A stretch of 64,000 nucleotides of DNA from Streptomyces sp. NBC_00572 (GCF_026341815.1 NZ_JAPENX010000001.1:5084001-5148000); one strand, 5' to 3'. Shown: positions 55,093 to 63,999, counted from the stretch's first letter. Program-made: numbers and translations. The notes: generated by a model from the letters alone, not told the origin.

Positions 55093-56169
55093 GTGAGCGC
55101 CAACGACCGCCCGACGGGCCAGCAGACGAAGCAGCAGTCGCGGACCTACGACTCCGCGTTCCTCAAGGCATGCCGGCGGGAGCCCGTGCCGCACACCCCC
55201 GTCTGGTTCATGCGGCAGGCCGGGCGCTCCCTCCCCGAGTACCTCAAGGTGCGCGAGGGCATCCCCATGCTCGAATCCTGCATGCGGCCCGAGCTGGTCA
55301 CCGAGATCACCCTCCAGCCGGTCCGCCGCCACAAGGTCGACGCCGCCATCTACTTCAGCGACATCGTCGTCCCCCTCAAGGCCATCGGCCTCGACCTCGA
55401 CATCAAGCCCGGCGTCGGCCCGGTCGTCGCCGACCCGATCCGCACCCGCGCCGACCTGGCCCGGCTGCGCGACCTGACCCCCGAGGACGTCCACTACGTC
55501 ACCGAGGCCATCGGGATGCTCACCGGAGAGCTGGGCGACACCCCGCTCATCGGCTTCGCGGGCGCGCCTTTCACTCTCGCGAGCTACCTCGTCGAGGGCG
55601 GTCCGTCGCGCAGCCACGAGCGCACCAAGGCGATGATGTACGGCGACCCGCAGCTGTGGGCCGATCTGCTCGACCGTCTTGCCGAGATCACCTCGGCCTT
55701 CCTCAAGGTCCAGATCGAGGCCGGCGCCTCCGCCGTCCAGCTCTTCGACTCCTGGGTCGGCGCCCTCGCCCCGGCCGACTACCGCCGCTCGGTGATGCCC
55801 GCCTCGGTGAAGGTCTTCGACGCGGTCGCCGGCTACGGCGTCCCGCGCATCCACTTCGGTGTGGGTACGGGCGAGCTGCTCGGCCTCATGGGCGAGGCCG
55901 GCGCGGACGTCGTCGGTGTCGACTGGCGCGTCCCGCTCGACGAGGCCGCCCGCCGCGTCGGCCCCGGCAAGGCGCTCCAGGGCAACCTGGACCCGGCTGT
56001 GCTCTTCGCCGGGCGTGAGGTCGTCGAGGCCAAGACGGACGAGGTCCTGGCCGCCGCGAAGGACCTGGAGGGACACGTCTTCAACCTGGGCCACGGCGTC
56101 ATGCCGTCGATGGACCCGGACGCCCTGACCGGTCTCGTGGAGTACGTGCACACGCGGACGGCGGTCTGA
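55093..56169 (+). CDS. hemE: Uroporphyrinogen decarboxylase
   Basis: A 358-residue enzyme that removes four acetate carboxyls from uroporphyrinogen III to give coproporphyrinogen III. The signature PVWFMRQAGRSLPEY, the substrate-binding Asp region YFSDIVVPLKA, and GFAGAPFTLASYLVEG and GHGVMPSMDPDA are all present. GTG 55093 has only a weak ribosome-binding site. With hemG and hemQ nearby it supports the coproporphyrin-dependent heme route used by Actinobacteria. Confidence 0.96.
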   Translation: MSANDRPTGQQTKQQSRTYDSAFLKACRREPVPHTPVWFMRQAGRSLPEYLKVREGIPMLESCMRPELVTEITLQPVRRHKVDAAIYFSDIVVPLKAIGLDLDIKPGVGPVVADPIRTRADLARLRDLTPEDVHYVTEAIGMLTGELGDTPLIGFAGAPFTLASYLVEGGPSRSHERTKAMMYGDPQLWADLLDRLAEITSAFLKVQIEAGASAVQLFDSWVGALAPADYRRSVMPASVKVFDAVAGYGVPRIHFGVGTGELLGLMGEAGADVVGVDWRVPLDEAARRVGPGKALQGNLDPAVLFAGREVVEAKTDEVLAAAKDLEGHVFNLGHGVMPSMDPDALTGLVEYVHTRTAV

Positions 56170-56189
56170 GGCGCACCCGACGCCTGTCC

Positions 56190-56222
56190 GACGGCCACCG
56201 GGGGAGACCCCCGGTGGCCGTC
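56190..56222. terminator. Bidirectional hairpin after hemE
   Basis: A perfect 15-bp stem (GACGGCCACCGGGGG) with loop AGA, between the convergent hemE and oxidoreductase genes. Confidence 0.88.
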
Positions 56223-56231
56223 GCGCTTTCC

Positions 56232-57605
56232 TCAGACGGCCGCGCGGACCGCCGCCGTCGCCTTGCGGGCCGCGATCAGGACCGGGTCCCACACCGGTGA
56301 GAACGGCGGCGCGTACCCCAGGTCCAGGGCCGTCATCGACTCCACCGTCATCCCCGCCGTCAGCGCCACGGCCGCGATGTCCACCCGCTTCCCCGCGCCC
56401 TCCCGGCCCACGATCTGCACCCCGAGCAGCCGGCCCGTGCGCCGCTCGGCCAGCATCTTCACCGTCATCGGCGCGGCCCCCGGGTAGTAGCCCGCCCGGC
56501 TCGTCGACTCCACCGTCACCGTCACGTACCGCAGCCCCACCTCCCGGGCGTCCTTCTCCCGCAGGCCGGTCCGGGCGATCTCCAGGTCGCAGACCTTCGA
56601 CACGGCCGTGCCCACGACCCCCGGGAACGTCGCGTAGTCACCGCCCACGTTCGCCCCGATGACCTGGCCGTGCTTGTTCGCGTGCGTCCCGAGCGGCACG
56701 TACCGCTCCCGGCCCGAGACCAGGTCCAGGACCTCGACGCAGTCGCCGCCCGCCCAGATGTTCGCGTGACCCCTGACCCGCATCGCCAGATCCGTGAGCA
56801 GCCCGCCGTACGCCCCCAGCGGCAGCCCCGCCGCCCGGGCGAGCGAGGTCTCCGGCACCACCCCCATGCCGAGGACCACGACGTCCGCCGGGTACTCGGC
56901 CTCCTCCGTCGCCACCGCCCGGACCCGGCCGTCCTCACCGGTCAGGATCTTCGTCGCCGCCGCCGAGGCGACCGTCGTGATCCCCAGGCCGTCCAGCGCC
57001 CGGTGCACCAGACGGCCCATGTCCGGATCCAGGGTCGCCATCGGCTGCTCGCCCCGGTGCAGGAGCGTCACCTCGTAGCCCCGGTTCAGGAGCGCCTCGG
57101 CCATCTCCACGCCGATGTAGCCCGCGCCGACCACGACCGCCCGCCGTCCGGGCGTCCCGTCGAGGGAGTCGAGCAGCGCCTGCCCGTCGTCCAGGGTCTG
57201 TACCCCGTGCACCCCCGGCGCGTCGATCCCCGGCAGCGCCGGGCGCTTCGGCCGGGCGCCCGTCGCGACCACCAGCTTGTCGAAGCCCGTCCAGGCCTCC
57301 GTGCCCGTCTCCAGGTCCCGTGCGAGGACCCGCTGCCCGGGCACGTCGACCGCCGTGACCTCCGTCCGCATCCGCAGGTCGATGGCGCGCGCCCGGTGCT
57401 CCTCGGGGGAGCGCGCGATCAGCTCGTCGCGCGTGGCGACGTCGCCGCCGACCCAGTACGGGATGCCGCAGGCCGAGTACGAGGAGAAGTGACCGCGCTC
57501 GAACGCGACGATCTCCAGCTCCTCCGGCCCCTTGAGCCTGCGCGCCTGCGACGCGGCGGACATCCCCGCCGCGTCGCCACCGATGACCACCAGTCGTTCG
57601 CTCAT
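56232..57605 (-). CDS. FAD-dependent pyridine nucleotide-disulfide oxidoreductase, CoA-disulfide-reductase-like
   Basis: 457 residues. The N-terminal FAD loop is VVIGGDAAGMSAASQA. SSYSACGIPYWVGG carries the single redox Cys at the place used by CoA-disulfide reductases and NADH oxidases. The NADH loop is AVVVGAGYIGVEMAEAL and the second FAD motif NIWAGGDCVE. The C-terminal dimerisation domain is complete. Likely activity is reduction of CoA or related disulfides/persulfides with NAD(P)H. Its gene position beside heme genes may be incidental. Confidence 0.9.
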   Translation of the reverse strand: MSERLVVIGGDAAGMSAASQARRLKGPEELEIVAFERGHFSSYSACGIPYWVGGDVATRDELIARSPEEHRARAIDLRMRTEVTAVDVPGQRVLARDLETGTEAWTGFDKLVVATGARPKRPALPGIDAPGVHGVQTLDDGQALLDSLDGTPGRRAVVVGAGYIGVEMAEALLNRGYEVTLLHRGEQPMATLDPDMGRLVHRALDGLGITTVASAAATKILTGEDGRVRAVATEEAEYPADVVVLGMGVVPETSLARAAGLPLGAYGGLLTDLAMRVRGHANIWAGGDCVEVLDLVSGRERYVPLGTHANKHGQVIGANVGGDYATFPGVVGTAVSKVCDLEIARTGLREKDAREVGLRYVTVTVESTSRAGYYPGAAPMTVKMLAERRTGRLLGVQIVGREGAGKRVDIAAVALTAGMTVESMTALDLGYAPPFSPVWDPVLIAARKATAAVRAAV

Positions 57606-57639
57606 GGGGACAGCCTATTTTTCGGGCCCGTTCCCCGGC

Positions 57640-58650
57640 TCACTCGTCGTCGGGCGTCTCCGCGGGCACAGGGGCTCCGGCCGCGTTCCGCGCCGACCGG
57701 GGCTCCGGCAGGGCCGCCTGGCCGGCGGTCGTGCGCCCGGCGCGGCGGGGGCGTACGACGTGGCGCCAGACGAGGTGGACGATCAGGGCCACGGCCAGCC
57801 AGGGCGCCAGGGCCGCGAGCACGACGACCGCCCAGGAGACCGCGGCGACCAGGGCGTTCCAGCCGCCGCTCAGGGCGTCACCGAAACCGGGGCGGCTCTC
57901 CTCCTCGCGCTCGGCGGCCGGCGGCTTCTCCTTCTGCGCCAGTTCCAGGGTGATCGTCGCGAGCGACGTGCGGTCCTTCAGCGAGGACTGCTGGGCCAGC
58001 AGCGACTCCAGGTCCGCCTGGCGGCGGCTCAGCTCGCCCTCCAGGGTCACCACGTCCGTCAGTTTCTCGGCCCGTTCCATCAGCGCCCGCACCCGCGCCA
58101 CGCTCGCGCGCTGGGTGGCGATCCGGCTCTCCACGTCCACCACCTGCTCGGTGACGTCCTTGGCGTCGGCCTTGCGGGCCAGCAGCTTCCCGGTACCCGT
58201 GAGCTCGGTGAGGACGGAGTCGTACCGCTCCTGCGGCACCCGCAGCACGATGCGGGAGGTGACGTACCCGTCGTCGATCCGCTCCGTCGTCTCGTTCTCG
58301 ACGTGCCCGCCCGCTCCCGCCGTCACGTCGCGCGCCGTGGCCAGCGCCTTCGTCACGTCGACGACCTCGACCGACAGGGAGGCGGTACGGATGACGTGCT
58401 GCTGCTGGGCGGGACCCTTCGACGGGGCCGACGGCGCCGACGCGGCCGACGTGTCCTTCTCGGCGCCCGATCCGGAGTAGCCGTCGGCGGCGCCCTGGGC
58501 GTCCGCGGGCTTCGCCGCGCTCAGGTCCCGCTTGGCGTCCCCGGCCATGTCGCCGCCGCCCGCTCCGCAGCCGGTGAGGACCAGCGCGGCCGTGAGCAGG
58601 ACGCCGCCCGCCGCCGCCCGCGTTCTTGCCGTCGTACGTGAGCTCCGCAT
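57640..58650 (-). CDS. DUF4349 lipoprotein
   Basis: A 336-residue lipoprotein with signal ending in LTGC. After a Gly/Ser/Ala linker comes the DUF4349 domain (about 85-245): IRTASLSVEVVDVTKALATARDVTAGAGGHVENE, then a long coiled coil (VTEQVVDVESRIATQRASV to SLLAQQSSLKDRTSLATI). A C-terminal membrane segment follows (WAVVVLAALAPWLAVALIVHLVW), with a Pro/Arg-rich tail. Having both a lipid anchor and a C-terminal helix is usual for the family. Function unknown. Confidence 0.88.
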   Translation of the reverse strand: MRSSRTTARTRAAAGGVLLTAALVLTGCGAGGGDMAGDAKRDLSAAKPADAQGAADGYSGSGAEKDTSAASAPSAPSKGPAQQQHVIRTASLSVEVVDVTKALATARDVTAGAGGHVENETTERIDDGYVTSRIVLRVPQERYDSVLTELTGTGKLLARKADAKDVTEQVVDVESRIATQRASVARVRALMERAEKLTDVVTLEGELSRRQADLESLLAQQSSLKDRTSLATITLELAQKEKPPAAEREEESRPGFGDALSGGWNALVAAVSWAVVVLAALAPWLAVALIVHLVWRHVVRPRRAGRTTAGQAALPEPRSARNAAGAPVPAETPDDE

Positions 58651-58816
58651 CGAGTGCCCCCCAGGGGTGGTAGGTGTTGCCGGTTCGACGTATCAGCCCA
58701 CCGAACGGGTTGCCCTCCGTCGGTAGCGATGCGGTCACGGTCCGGCCTCGGAACGGGAGCGGCGGGAAGAGACGGCCTCGTCACGGGAGCCGTGGGCGAT
58801 TTGAGAGAGTGGTCCC

Positions 58817-60292
58817 ATGAACGCGGACACCACGGGACTCCATGTCGTCGTCGCCGGAGGCGGTATCGCCGGACTCGCGGCCGCTCACCGGCTGGCCGTC
58901 GCCGGCCACCGCGTGACCCTCCTCGAAGCGGGGAGCCGGGTCGGCGGCAAGCTGCTCGCCGGGGAGATCGCGGGCGCCCCCGTCGACCTCGGTGCCGAGT
59001 CGCTGCTCGCGCGCCGCCCCGAGGCGGTCGCCCTCGCCCGGGCCGTCGGCCTCGGCGACCGGCTCCAGGCCCCCGGCACGACCACCGCGTCCGTCTGGTC
59101 CCGCGGCGAGCTCGTCCCCATGCCCAAGGGACACGTCATGGGCGTCCCGGGCGACGCCCACACCGTCGAAGGCCTCCTGTCCCGGGAGGGCGTGCGCCGG
59201 ATCGGCCTCGACGGCGAGCTGCCCCCGACCGAGATCGGCGAGGACATCGCCATCGGCGAGTACGTCGCCGCGCGCATGGGCCACGAGGTCGTCGACCGGC
59301 TCGTGGAACCCCTCCTCGGCGGGGTGTACGCCGGTGACGCCTACCGCATCTCGATGAAGGCCGCCGTCCCCGCCCTCTTCGAGGCCGCCCGCGCCCACCC
59401 CACGCTCACCGCCGCCGTCCGCGCCGTCCAGCGGGCCGGGGCCGCCGTCCCCGCCGACGCGGCGGGCGCCGCCACCGGCCTCGGCGGCTCCGTCTTCCTC
59501 GGCGTCGAGGGCGGTGTCGGCACCCTGCCCGGAGCCGTCGCCGACGCGATCCGTGCCGCGGGCGGCGAGATCCACACCGGAACGTCCGTGACCGCCCTGC
59601 TCCGCACCGGCGCCGACGGCTGGCAGGTCGTGACCCGGCACCGGACGTTCGACGCCGACGCCGTCGTCCTCGCCACCCCCGCCGACATCGCCGCCGGACT
59701 CCTCGGCGGCCACGCCCCGGACGCCGCCGCCGAGCTCGACGAGATCGACTACGCCTCCATGGCCCTGGTCACCCTGGCCTTCCGCCGCACCGACCTGCCC
59801 GCCCCGGCGGGCTCGGGTCTCCCCGCCCTGCCGGGCTCGGGCTTCCTCGTGCCGCCCGTCGACGGCCACACGATCAAGGCCTCCACCTTCTCCTCGCAGA
59901 AGTGGCGCTGGGTCACCGACGGCGCCCCCGACCTGTTCGTGCTGCGCACCTCCGTGGGCCGCCACGGCGAGGAGGAGCAGGTCCACCGCGAGGACGCCGA
60001 CCTCGTCGCCGCCTCCCTCAAGGACCTCGCCGCCGCCACCGGGCTCGCCGCCCGCCCCGTCGCCACCACGGTCACCCGCTGGACCGGCGGCCTGCCCCAG
60101 TACCCGGTCGGCCATCTCGCCCGGGTCGCCCGGGTCCGCGAGGCCGTCGCCGCCCTCCCCGGACTGCGGCTCGCGGGCGCCGCGTACGACGGTGTCGGCA
60201 TCCCCGCCTGCATCGCGTCGGCCCATCGAGCGGCAGACGAGATCATCGCCACGTCGAAAAGGACCGACCCCGGTGCGGGGCACTCCCTGTGA
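58817..60292 (+). CDS. hemG: Coproporphyrinogen III / protoporphyrinogen oxidase (HemY/CgoX-type)
   Basis: A 491-residue FAD oxidase. The N-terminal nucleotide-binding motif is VVVAGGGIAGLAAAHRL, and DLGAESLLARRPEAV and RVARVREAVAALPGLRLAGAAYDGVGIP are typical of the oxygen-dependent class. In Actinobacteria it oxidises coproporphyrinogen III to coproporphyrin III. The hemQ gene follows 17 bp downstream, so substrate and product flow in one operon. Confidence 0.93.
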   Translation: MNADTTGLHVVVAGGGIAGLAAAHRLAVAGHRVTLLEAGSRVGGKLLAGEIAGAPVDLGAESLLARRPEAVALARAVGLGDRLQAPGTTTASVWSRGELVPMPKGHVMGVPGDAHTVEGLLSREGVRRIGLDGELPPTEIGEDIAIGEYVAARMGHEVVDRLVEPLLGGVYAGDAYRISMKAAVPALFEAARAHPTLTAAVRAVQRAGAAVPADAAGAATGLGGSVFLGVEGGVGTLPGAVADAIRAAGGEIHTGTSVTALLRTGADGWQVVTRHRTFDADAVVLATPADIAAGLLGGHAPDAAAELDEIDYASMALVTLAFRRTDLPAPAGSGLPALPGSGFLVPPVDGHTIKASTFSSQKWRWVTDGAPDLFVLRTSVGRHGEEEQVHREDADLVAASLKDLAAATGLAARPVATTVTRWTGGLPQYPVGHLARVARVREAVAALPGLRLAGAAYDGVGIPACIASAHRAADEIIATSKRTDPGAGHSL

Positions 60293-60309
60293 CGGGCGAG
60301 AATAGGCGT

Positions 60310-61023
60310 ATGAGTGCGCCCGAAAAGATCCCGAACGCCGGTAAGAAGGCGAAGGACCTCAACGAGGTCATCCGCTACACCCTGTGGTCTGTCTTCAAGC
60401 TGCGCGACGTTCTCCCCGAGGACCGCGGCGGCTACGCCGACGAGGTCCAGGAGCTGTTCGACCAGCTCGCGGCCAAGGACATCACCGTCCGTGGCACGTA
60501 CGACCTCTCCGGTCTGCGCGCCGACGCCGACGTGATGATCTGGTGGCACGCCGAGACGAGCGACGAGCTCCAGGAGGCGTACAACCTCTTCCGCCGCACC
60601 CGCCTGGGTCGCGCCCTGGAGCCGGTCTGGTCGAACATGGCGCTGCACCGCCCGGCCGAGTTCAACAAGTCGCACATCCCGGCCTTCCTGGCCGACGAGA
60701 ACCCGCGCGACTACGTCTCGGTCTACCCCTTCGTGCGCTCCTACGACTGGTACCTGCTGCCGGACGAGGACCGCCGCCGGATGCTGGCCGACCACGGCAA
60801 GATGGCCCGTGGCTACCCGGACGTCCGCGCCAACACGGTCGCCTCCTTCTCGCTCGGCGACTACGAGTGGCTCCTCGCCTTCGAGGCCGACGAGCTGCAC
60901 CGCATCGTGGACCTGATGCGTCACCTGCGCGCCTCCGAGGCGCGGATGCACGTCCGCGAAGAGGTCCCGTTCTACACCGGTCGCCGCAAGAGCGTCGCCG
61001 ACCTGGTGGCGGGCCTGGCCTGA
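60310..61023 (+). CDS. hemQ: Hydrogen-peroxide-dependent heme synthase (coproheme decarboxylase)
   Basis: A 237-residue member of the chlorite-dismutase superfamily that converts coproheme to heme b with peroxide, the last step of the coproporphyrin route. It contains RYTLWSVFKLRDV, the catalytic-Tyr region VYPFVRSYDWYLLPDEDRR and the heme-ligand His region ADHGKMARGYPDV. Co-transcribed with hemG (17 bp gap). Confidence 0.95.
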   Translation: MSAPEKIPNAGKKAKDLNEVIRYTLWSVFKLRDVLPEDRGGYADEVQELFDQLAAKDITVRGTYDLSGLRADADVMIWWHAETSDELQEAYNLFRRTRLGRALEPVWSNMALHRPAEFNKSHIPAFLADENPRDYVSVYPFVRSYDWYLLPDEDRRRMLADHGKMARGYPDVRANTVASFSLGDYEWLLAFEADELHRIVDLMRHLRASEARMHVREEVPFYTGRRKSVADLVAGLA

Positions 61024-61047
61024 CGGCCGTACGAAAACCTGGTGGTG

Positions 61048-61066
61048 GCCCGGCTCCCGGCCGGGC
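61048..61066 (+). terminator. Short hairpin after hemQ
   Basis: GCCCGGC-TCCCG-GCCGGGC, 25 bp beyond the hemQ stop. Confidence 0.5.
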
Positions 61067-61144
61067 GCGCCGCCCCTTGACCCGGAAGATCAGACGGCAG
61101 GCGGAACATGGCCTGCCGCTCCAGCGACACCGGGTCCGGCTCCG

Positions 61145-61173
61145 GGTGCGGCGCGCATGACGCGCGCCGCACC
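61145..61173. terminator. 12-bp hairpin between hemQ and the TIGR04222 operon
   Basis: GGTGCGGCGCGC and its exact complement with loop ATGAC, between convergent genes. Confidence 0.75.
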
Positions 61174-61217
61174 GGCGTCATTTCCGGGGTCTTTCGGCCT
61201 CCGGGATCCTTTCTCTC

Positions 61218-61961
61218 TCAGCGCCGGCCGCGCAGAGCCGCTCTCAGCTCCGGCTCCAGGACCGCGGGCCCACGCGTCGCGAGGGCCGTCAGGGGATCGG
61301 TGGCCGAGAGCCCCGCGAGCAGCCGCTGTCCGGCCGGCGAGGCCCAGCGGGTGTGCGGGTAGACCTCGATCCGCCCGATCAGCAGACAGAGCCCCGACGC
61401 GAGCAGCGGCAGGGCGAACCCGGCGAGGACCGGGGCCCGTTCGGCGGCGGGCACGAGCAGCGCCGACGCCGTCCCGAGGGTGAGGCTCAGCAGGAAGCCC
61501 GCCCGCACCGCACCCAGCCCGGCGTCGACCTCCCGCCGGCCCGACGCGGGCACGGCGAGCCCCCGTTCGACCAGCCGCTCCGCGAGGAGGTGTACGGAGT
61601 CGGTGGCGGCGACCACCGGACGTACGGCGGGAATCGGCGCCTGTCCACCGGGCCCGAGCGCGCCGATCACGGCCCGCTCCAGTTCGTCCCCCGCGCAGGC
61701 GTCGGCGTTCACGACCGTCGCCCAGCCGGTGCGGGCGAGCAGCAGCCGCCGCGCCCGGTGCATCGACACGAGGGTCAGATCGGTGACCCGCAGCGGCCCG
61801 CCGGCGAGGTAGGCCGCCTCGCCGAGGGTGAGTTCGGGTGCGGCCCCGGCGGACGTGTCCCCGCGAGCGGGCCGGGCCGCCGCGAGCGTCGCCCGGCAGA
61901 GCCGCGCACAGCCGACGCCGGCCACGACACACGCCACGAGCAGCAGCGGAACCCAGACCAT
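61218..61961 (-). CDS. TIGR04222-type membrane protein without a low-complexity tail
   Basis: A 247-residue protein with an N-terminal membrane segment (VPLLLVACVVAGVGCARLC), the TIGR04222 block (ELTLGEAAYLAGGPLRVTDLTLVSMHRARRLLL...), and two more hydrophobic helices near residues 150-190. The family often carries a Cys/Gly-rich tail; this copy ends at LRAALRGRR with none. It is the last gene of the DUF692 operon, 48 bp after the tailed paralogue. Its ribosome-binding site is weak. It may be a partner of the tailed protein. Confidence 0.8.
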   Translation of the reverse strand: MVWVPLLLVACVVAGVGCARLCRATLAAARPARGDTSAGAAPELTLGEAAYLAGGPLRVTDLTLVSMHRARRLLLARTGWATVVNADACAGDELERAVIGALGPGGQAPIPAVRPVVAATDSVHLLAERLVERGLAVPASGRREVDAGLGAVRAGFLLSLTLGTASALLVPAAERAPVLAGFALPLLASGLCLLIGRIEVYPHTRWASPAGQRLLAGLSATDPLTALATRGPAVLEPELRAALRGRR

Positions 61962-62009
61962 GTTCGATTTCTACGGGAGGCCGGGCGGGCCCGCCACCGG
62001 AAGAGTCGA

Positions 62010-63065
62010 TCAGCTGCTTGAGCTGGAGCACGAACTCCCGCTGGAACTGGAGCTGGAGCACGAACTGGAGCTTGAGCTGGAGCACGAGCTTCCGCCCCCG
62101 CCCCCACCGCAGCCCGAGCCGCCCCCGGAACAGGACCCGGACGAGCACGACGACCCGGACCCGCCGCCGGAGCAGGAGCTGCCGCCCCCACCACCCCCGC
62201 CGCCGCAGGCGCTGGTTCCCGCGCACCACACGGCGGCCGCTCCGAAGTCGTCGCCCGCGTCCGTGCTGTCGTACCGGTACGGCGCGGGGCGCCTGCCTCC
62301 ACCTCCGCGCCGCCGGGGCGGCCCGTAGATCCGGGCGGCGGCCAGGATCTGCTCCCGCAGCACCGGATCGGGGAGGGCCCGGAGCCCGTGCAGGGCCACC
62401 AGCAGGGCGGCGTCCGCGAGATGGGCGTGAGCCCGCCCGTACGCGAAGACCGCGCTCCGGCCGGCCGGGGTGACCTGCCGGGCGGCGAGCGACCCGCAGA
62501 CGAGCGCCGTGAGACCGGCGGCGAGTATCACCGGCACCACCTTGAAGACGAACGGGAACGAGGGCCGGGGGGAGGCGGCGATGTCCACGGCCGTGAGGAC
62601 GATCGACACCGGGAACAGCGCGAGGGCCGTGAGGCCGAGCACGGCGCACCACCGGAGCGTGGTGCGCCGGGTCGCCGGGTCGACGACGAGCCCGCGCGCC
62701 GCGAGCCCGTCGCCGATCTCCTGGACCGCCGGGTGCCGCATCACGGCCATGCGCAGGTGGTGCAGGGCCCCGTGCGGGGCGGTGGCGTGCGCCTGGAGCA
62801 CGGCGCGCTCCACCGGGTCGTACGCGGTGGGGCGGACGACGGCCACGATGCCGGGGCCGCCGATCGCCAGCCTGCCGTCCGCGTGGAGGGCGGCGAGGGC
62901 GGTGTCGACGACCCTGGCGGGGCCGCCGTTGAGGAAGGCGGCCTCGTACCGGTCGTGGACGGGCCCGCCGGGTCCCCGGCGGGTCCGGACGACCCGGGTG
63001 ACGAGCAGCGTGATGCCGGTGATGCCGGCGAGGTAGCAGAGCGCGGTCAGGACGTCCACGGGCAC
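62010..63065 (-). CDS. TIGR04222-type membrane protein with Cys/Gly/Ser-rich C-terminal tail
   Basis: 351 residues from GTG 63065, with AAGGAG 5 nt before it and the DUF692 stop one base away. An N-terminal membrane segment (LTALCYLAGITGITLLVTRVV) precedes the TIGR04222 core (EAAFLNGGPARVVDTALAAL), two further helices (about 145-200) and an Arg/Gly hinge (PPRRRGGGG). Residues 281-351 then contain only Cys (9), Gly and Ser apart from AGTSA at the start: Gly-rich first, almost pure Ser at the end (CSSSSS). Serine uses TCA, AGT, TCC, TCG and AGC codons, so this is not simple nucleotide-repeat growth. Candidate substrate of the adjacent DUF692 enzyme. Confidence 0.85.
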   Translation of the reverse strand: MPVDVLTALCYLAGITGITLLVTRVVRTRRGPGGPVHDRYEAAFLNGGPARVVDTALAALHADGRLAIGGPGIVAVVRPTAYDPVERAVLQAHATAPHGALHHLRMAVMRHPAVQEIGDGLAARGLVVDPATRRTTLRWCAVLGLTALALFPVSIVLTAVDIAASPRPSFPFVFKVVPVILAAGLTALVCGSLAARQVTPAGRSAVFAYGRAHAHLADAALLVALHGLRALPDPVLREQILAAARIYGPPRRRGGGGRRPAPYRYDSTDAGDDFGAAAVWCAGTSACGGGGGGGGSSCSGGGSGSSCSSGSCSGGGSGCGGGGGGSSCSSSSSSSCSSSSSSGSSCSSSSS

Positions 63066-63066
63066 C

Positions 63067-63999
63067 TCATCTCCTTACCAGTGCGTGGCGGGCGGCCCGT
63101 ACGAGCCGGGTGGCGCGGCCCGGCGGGCGGTTGCCGGAACGGTCCTGCCACCACTCCGTGAGCCGCCGCCGTGCCGCCGGATCCTCCGGCCGTCCGGCGA
63201 CCAGCAGATGCTCGGCGAAGTCGAGCGCGTCCCGGCGGTAGCCGCCGGTCATGGGCCGGGATCTGGCGTACGCGAGGAAGGCGGGCCGGTAGCCCTTGCC
63301 CAGGATCTCGGGCAGCTCCGGTGCGACCTTCGCGACGACCCCGGCCCGCTTGGCCGCGAGCGCCCGGCTCTGTACGCCGAGCCGCCGGCTGTCGAAGCCC
63401 TCGGGCACGGGGGTCCCGGCGACCAGCGCCGACAGCAGGGCGGCCTGAGCGACGGCGACGCGCTGCCGGGCCCCGGACTGCGGGGCGGGCGCGGCCTCCG
63501 GTACGGCGTCGGGCACGTCGGGCACGTCGCGCGCGCCGCCGGGCATGAAACCGCCCGAGACGCGGGCGCCGGCGCCTATGAGGAGCGGCGCTTCGGGTGC
63601 GGGTCGCGAGGAACGGGCGCCGTGCTGGTGGGCTGTGCCCACCCGTTCCGCCCCGGCGGAACGTACGCCCACAGCGGCGGCGGTCGTCGCCCGGATCGCG
63701 CGCAGTTCGTCGGCCAACTCCTCCGCGGCAGGAAAGTCGTCGTCCCGCTCAAGCAGCACGCCCGGCGGCGCGACCCGGGACGCGAGGTCCGCCAGTACGT
63801 CGAGCACCGCCCGCGGCACGGGATGCGCGTGCGTGTCGTGCCAGACCCCGTCCCGCTCGACACCCCCCGCCACGTGCACATAGGCGATCGCCTCCACCGG
63901 CAGCTCCGACAGGGCCCCCGCCGGATCTTCGCCCCGGTTGACGTGGTTGGTGTGGAGATTGGCGACGTCGATGAGGAGCCGTACCCCCGTACGCTCCAC
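63067..63999 (-). CDS. DUF692 multinuclear non-heme iron enzyme with SCO6045-like C-terminal domain, 5' end outside window
   Basis: The 310 codons visible begin outside the window; the N-terminal half of the DUF692 TIM barrel is missing. Metal-ligand motifs of the visible half are LLIDVANLHTNHVNRG (Asp/Asn), AYVHVAGG (His), HDTHAHPVP (Asp, His) and VLLERDDDFP (Glu). After a Pro/Ala linker (about 115-175) comes a helical domain (RQRVAVAQAALLSALVAG to YRRDALDFAEHLLVAG) of the SCO6045 C-terminal type. DUF692 enzymes such as MbnB and TglH use iron and oxygen to modify cysteines of precursor peptides, usually with a partner protein; the fused domain may serve as that partner. Coupled to the Cys-tailed gene (1-bp gap). 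Confidence 0.85.
   Translation of the reverse strand: MERTGVRLLIDVANLHTNHVNRGEDPAGALSELPVEAIAYVHVAGGVERDGVWHDTHAHPVPRAVLDVLADLASRVAPPGVLLERDDDFPAAEELADELRAIRATTAAAVGVRSAGAERVGTAHQHGARSSRPAPEAPLLIGAGARVSGGFMPGGARDVPDVPDAVPEAAPAPQSGARQRVAVAQAALLSALVAGTPVPEGFDSRRLGVQSRALAAKRAGVVAKVAPELPEILGKGYRPAFLAYARSRPMTGGYRRDALDFAEHLLVAGRPEDPAARRRLTEWWQDRSGNRPPGRATRLVRAARHALVRR

Noticed and set aside
61828..62328. Plus-strand frame rich in Glu/Leu (ELELEHEL...) over the Cys/Ser tail region
   Set aside because: The complement of the Ser/Cys codons of the tailed TIGR04222 gene. The minus frame joins a membrane domain with conserved context and a coupled start; the plus frame has no ribosome-binding site or neighbours.
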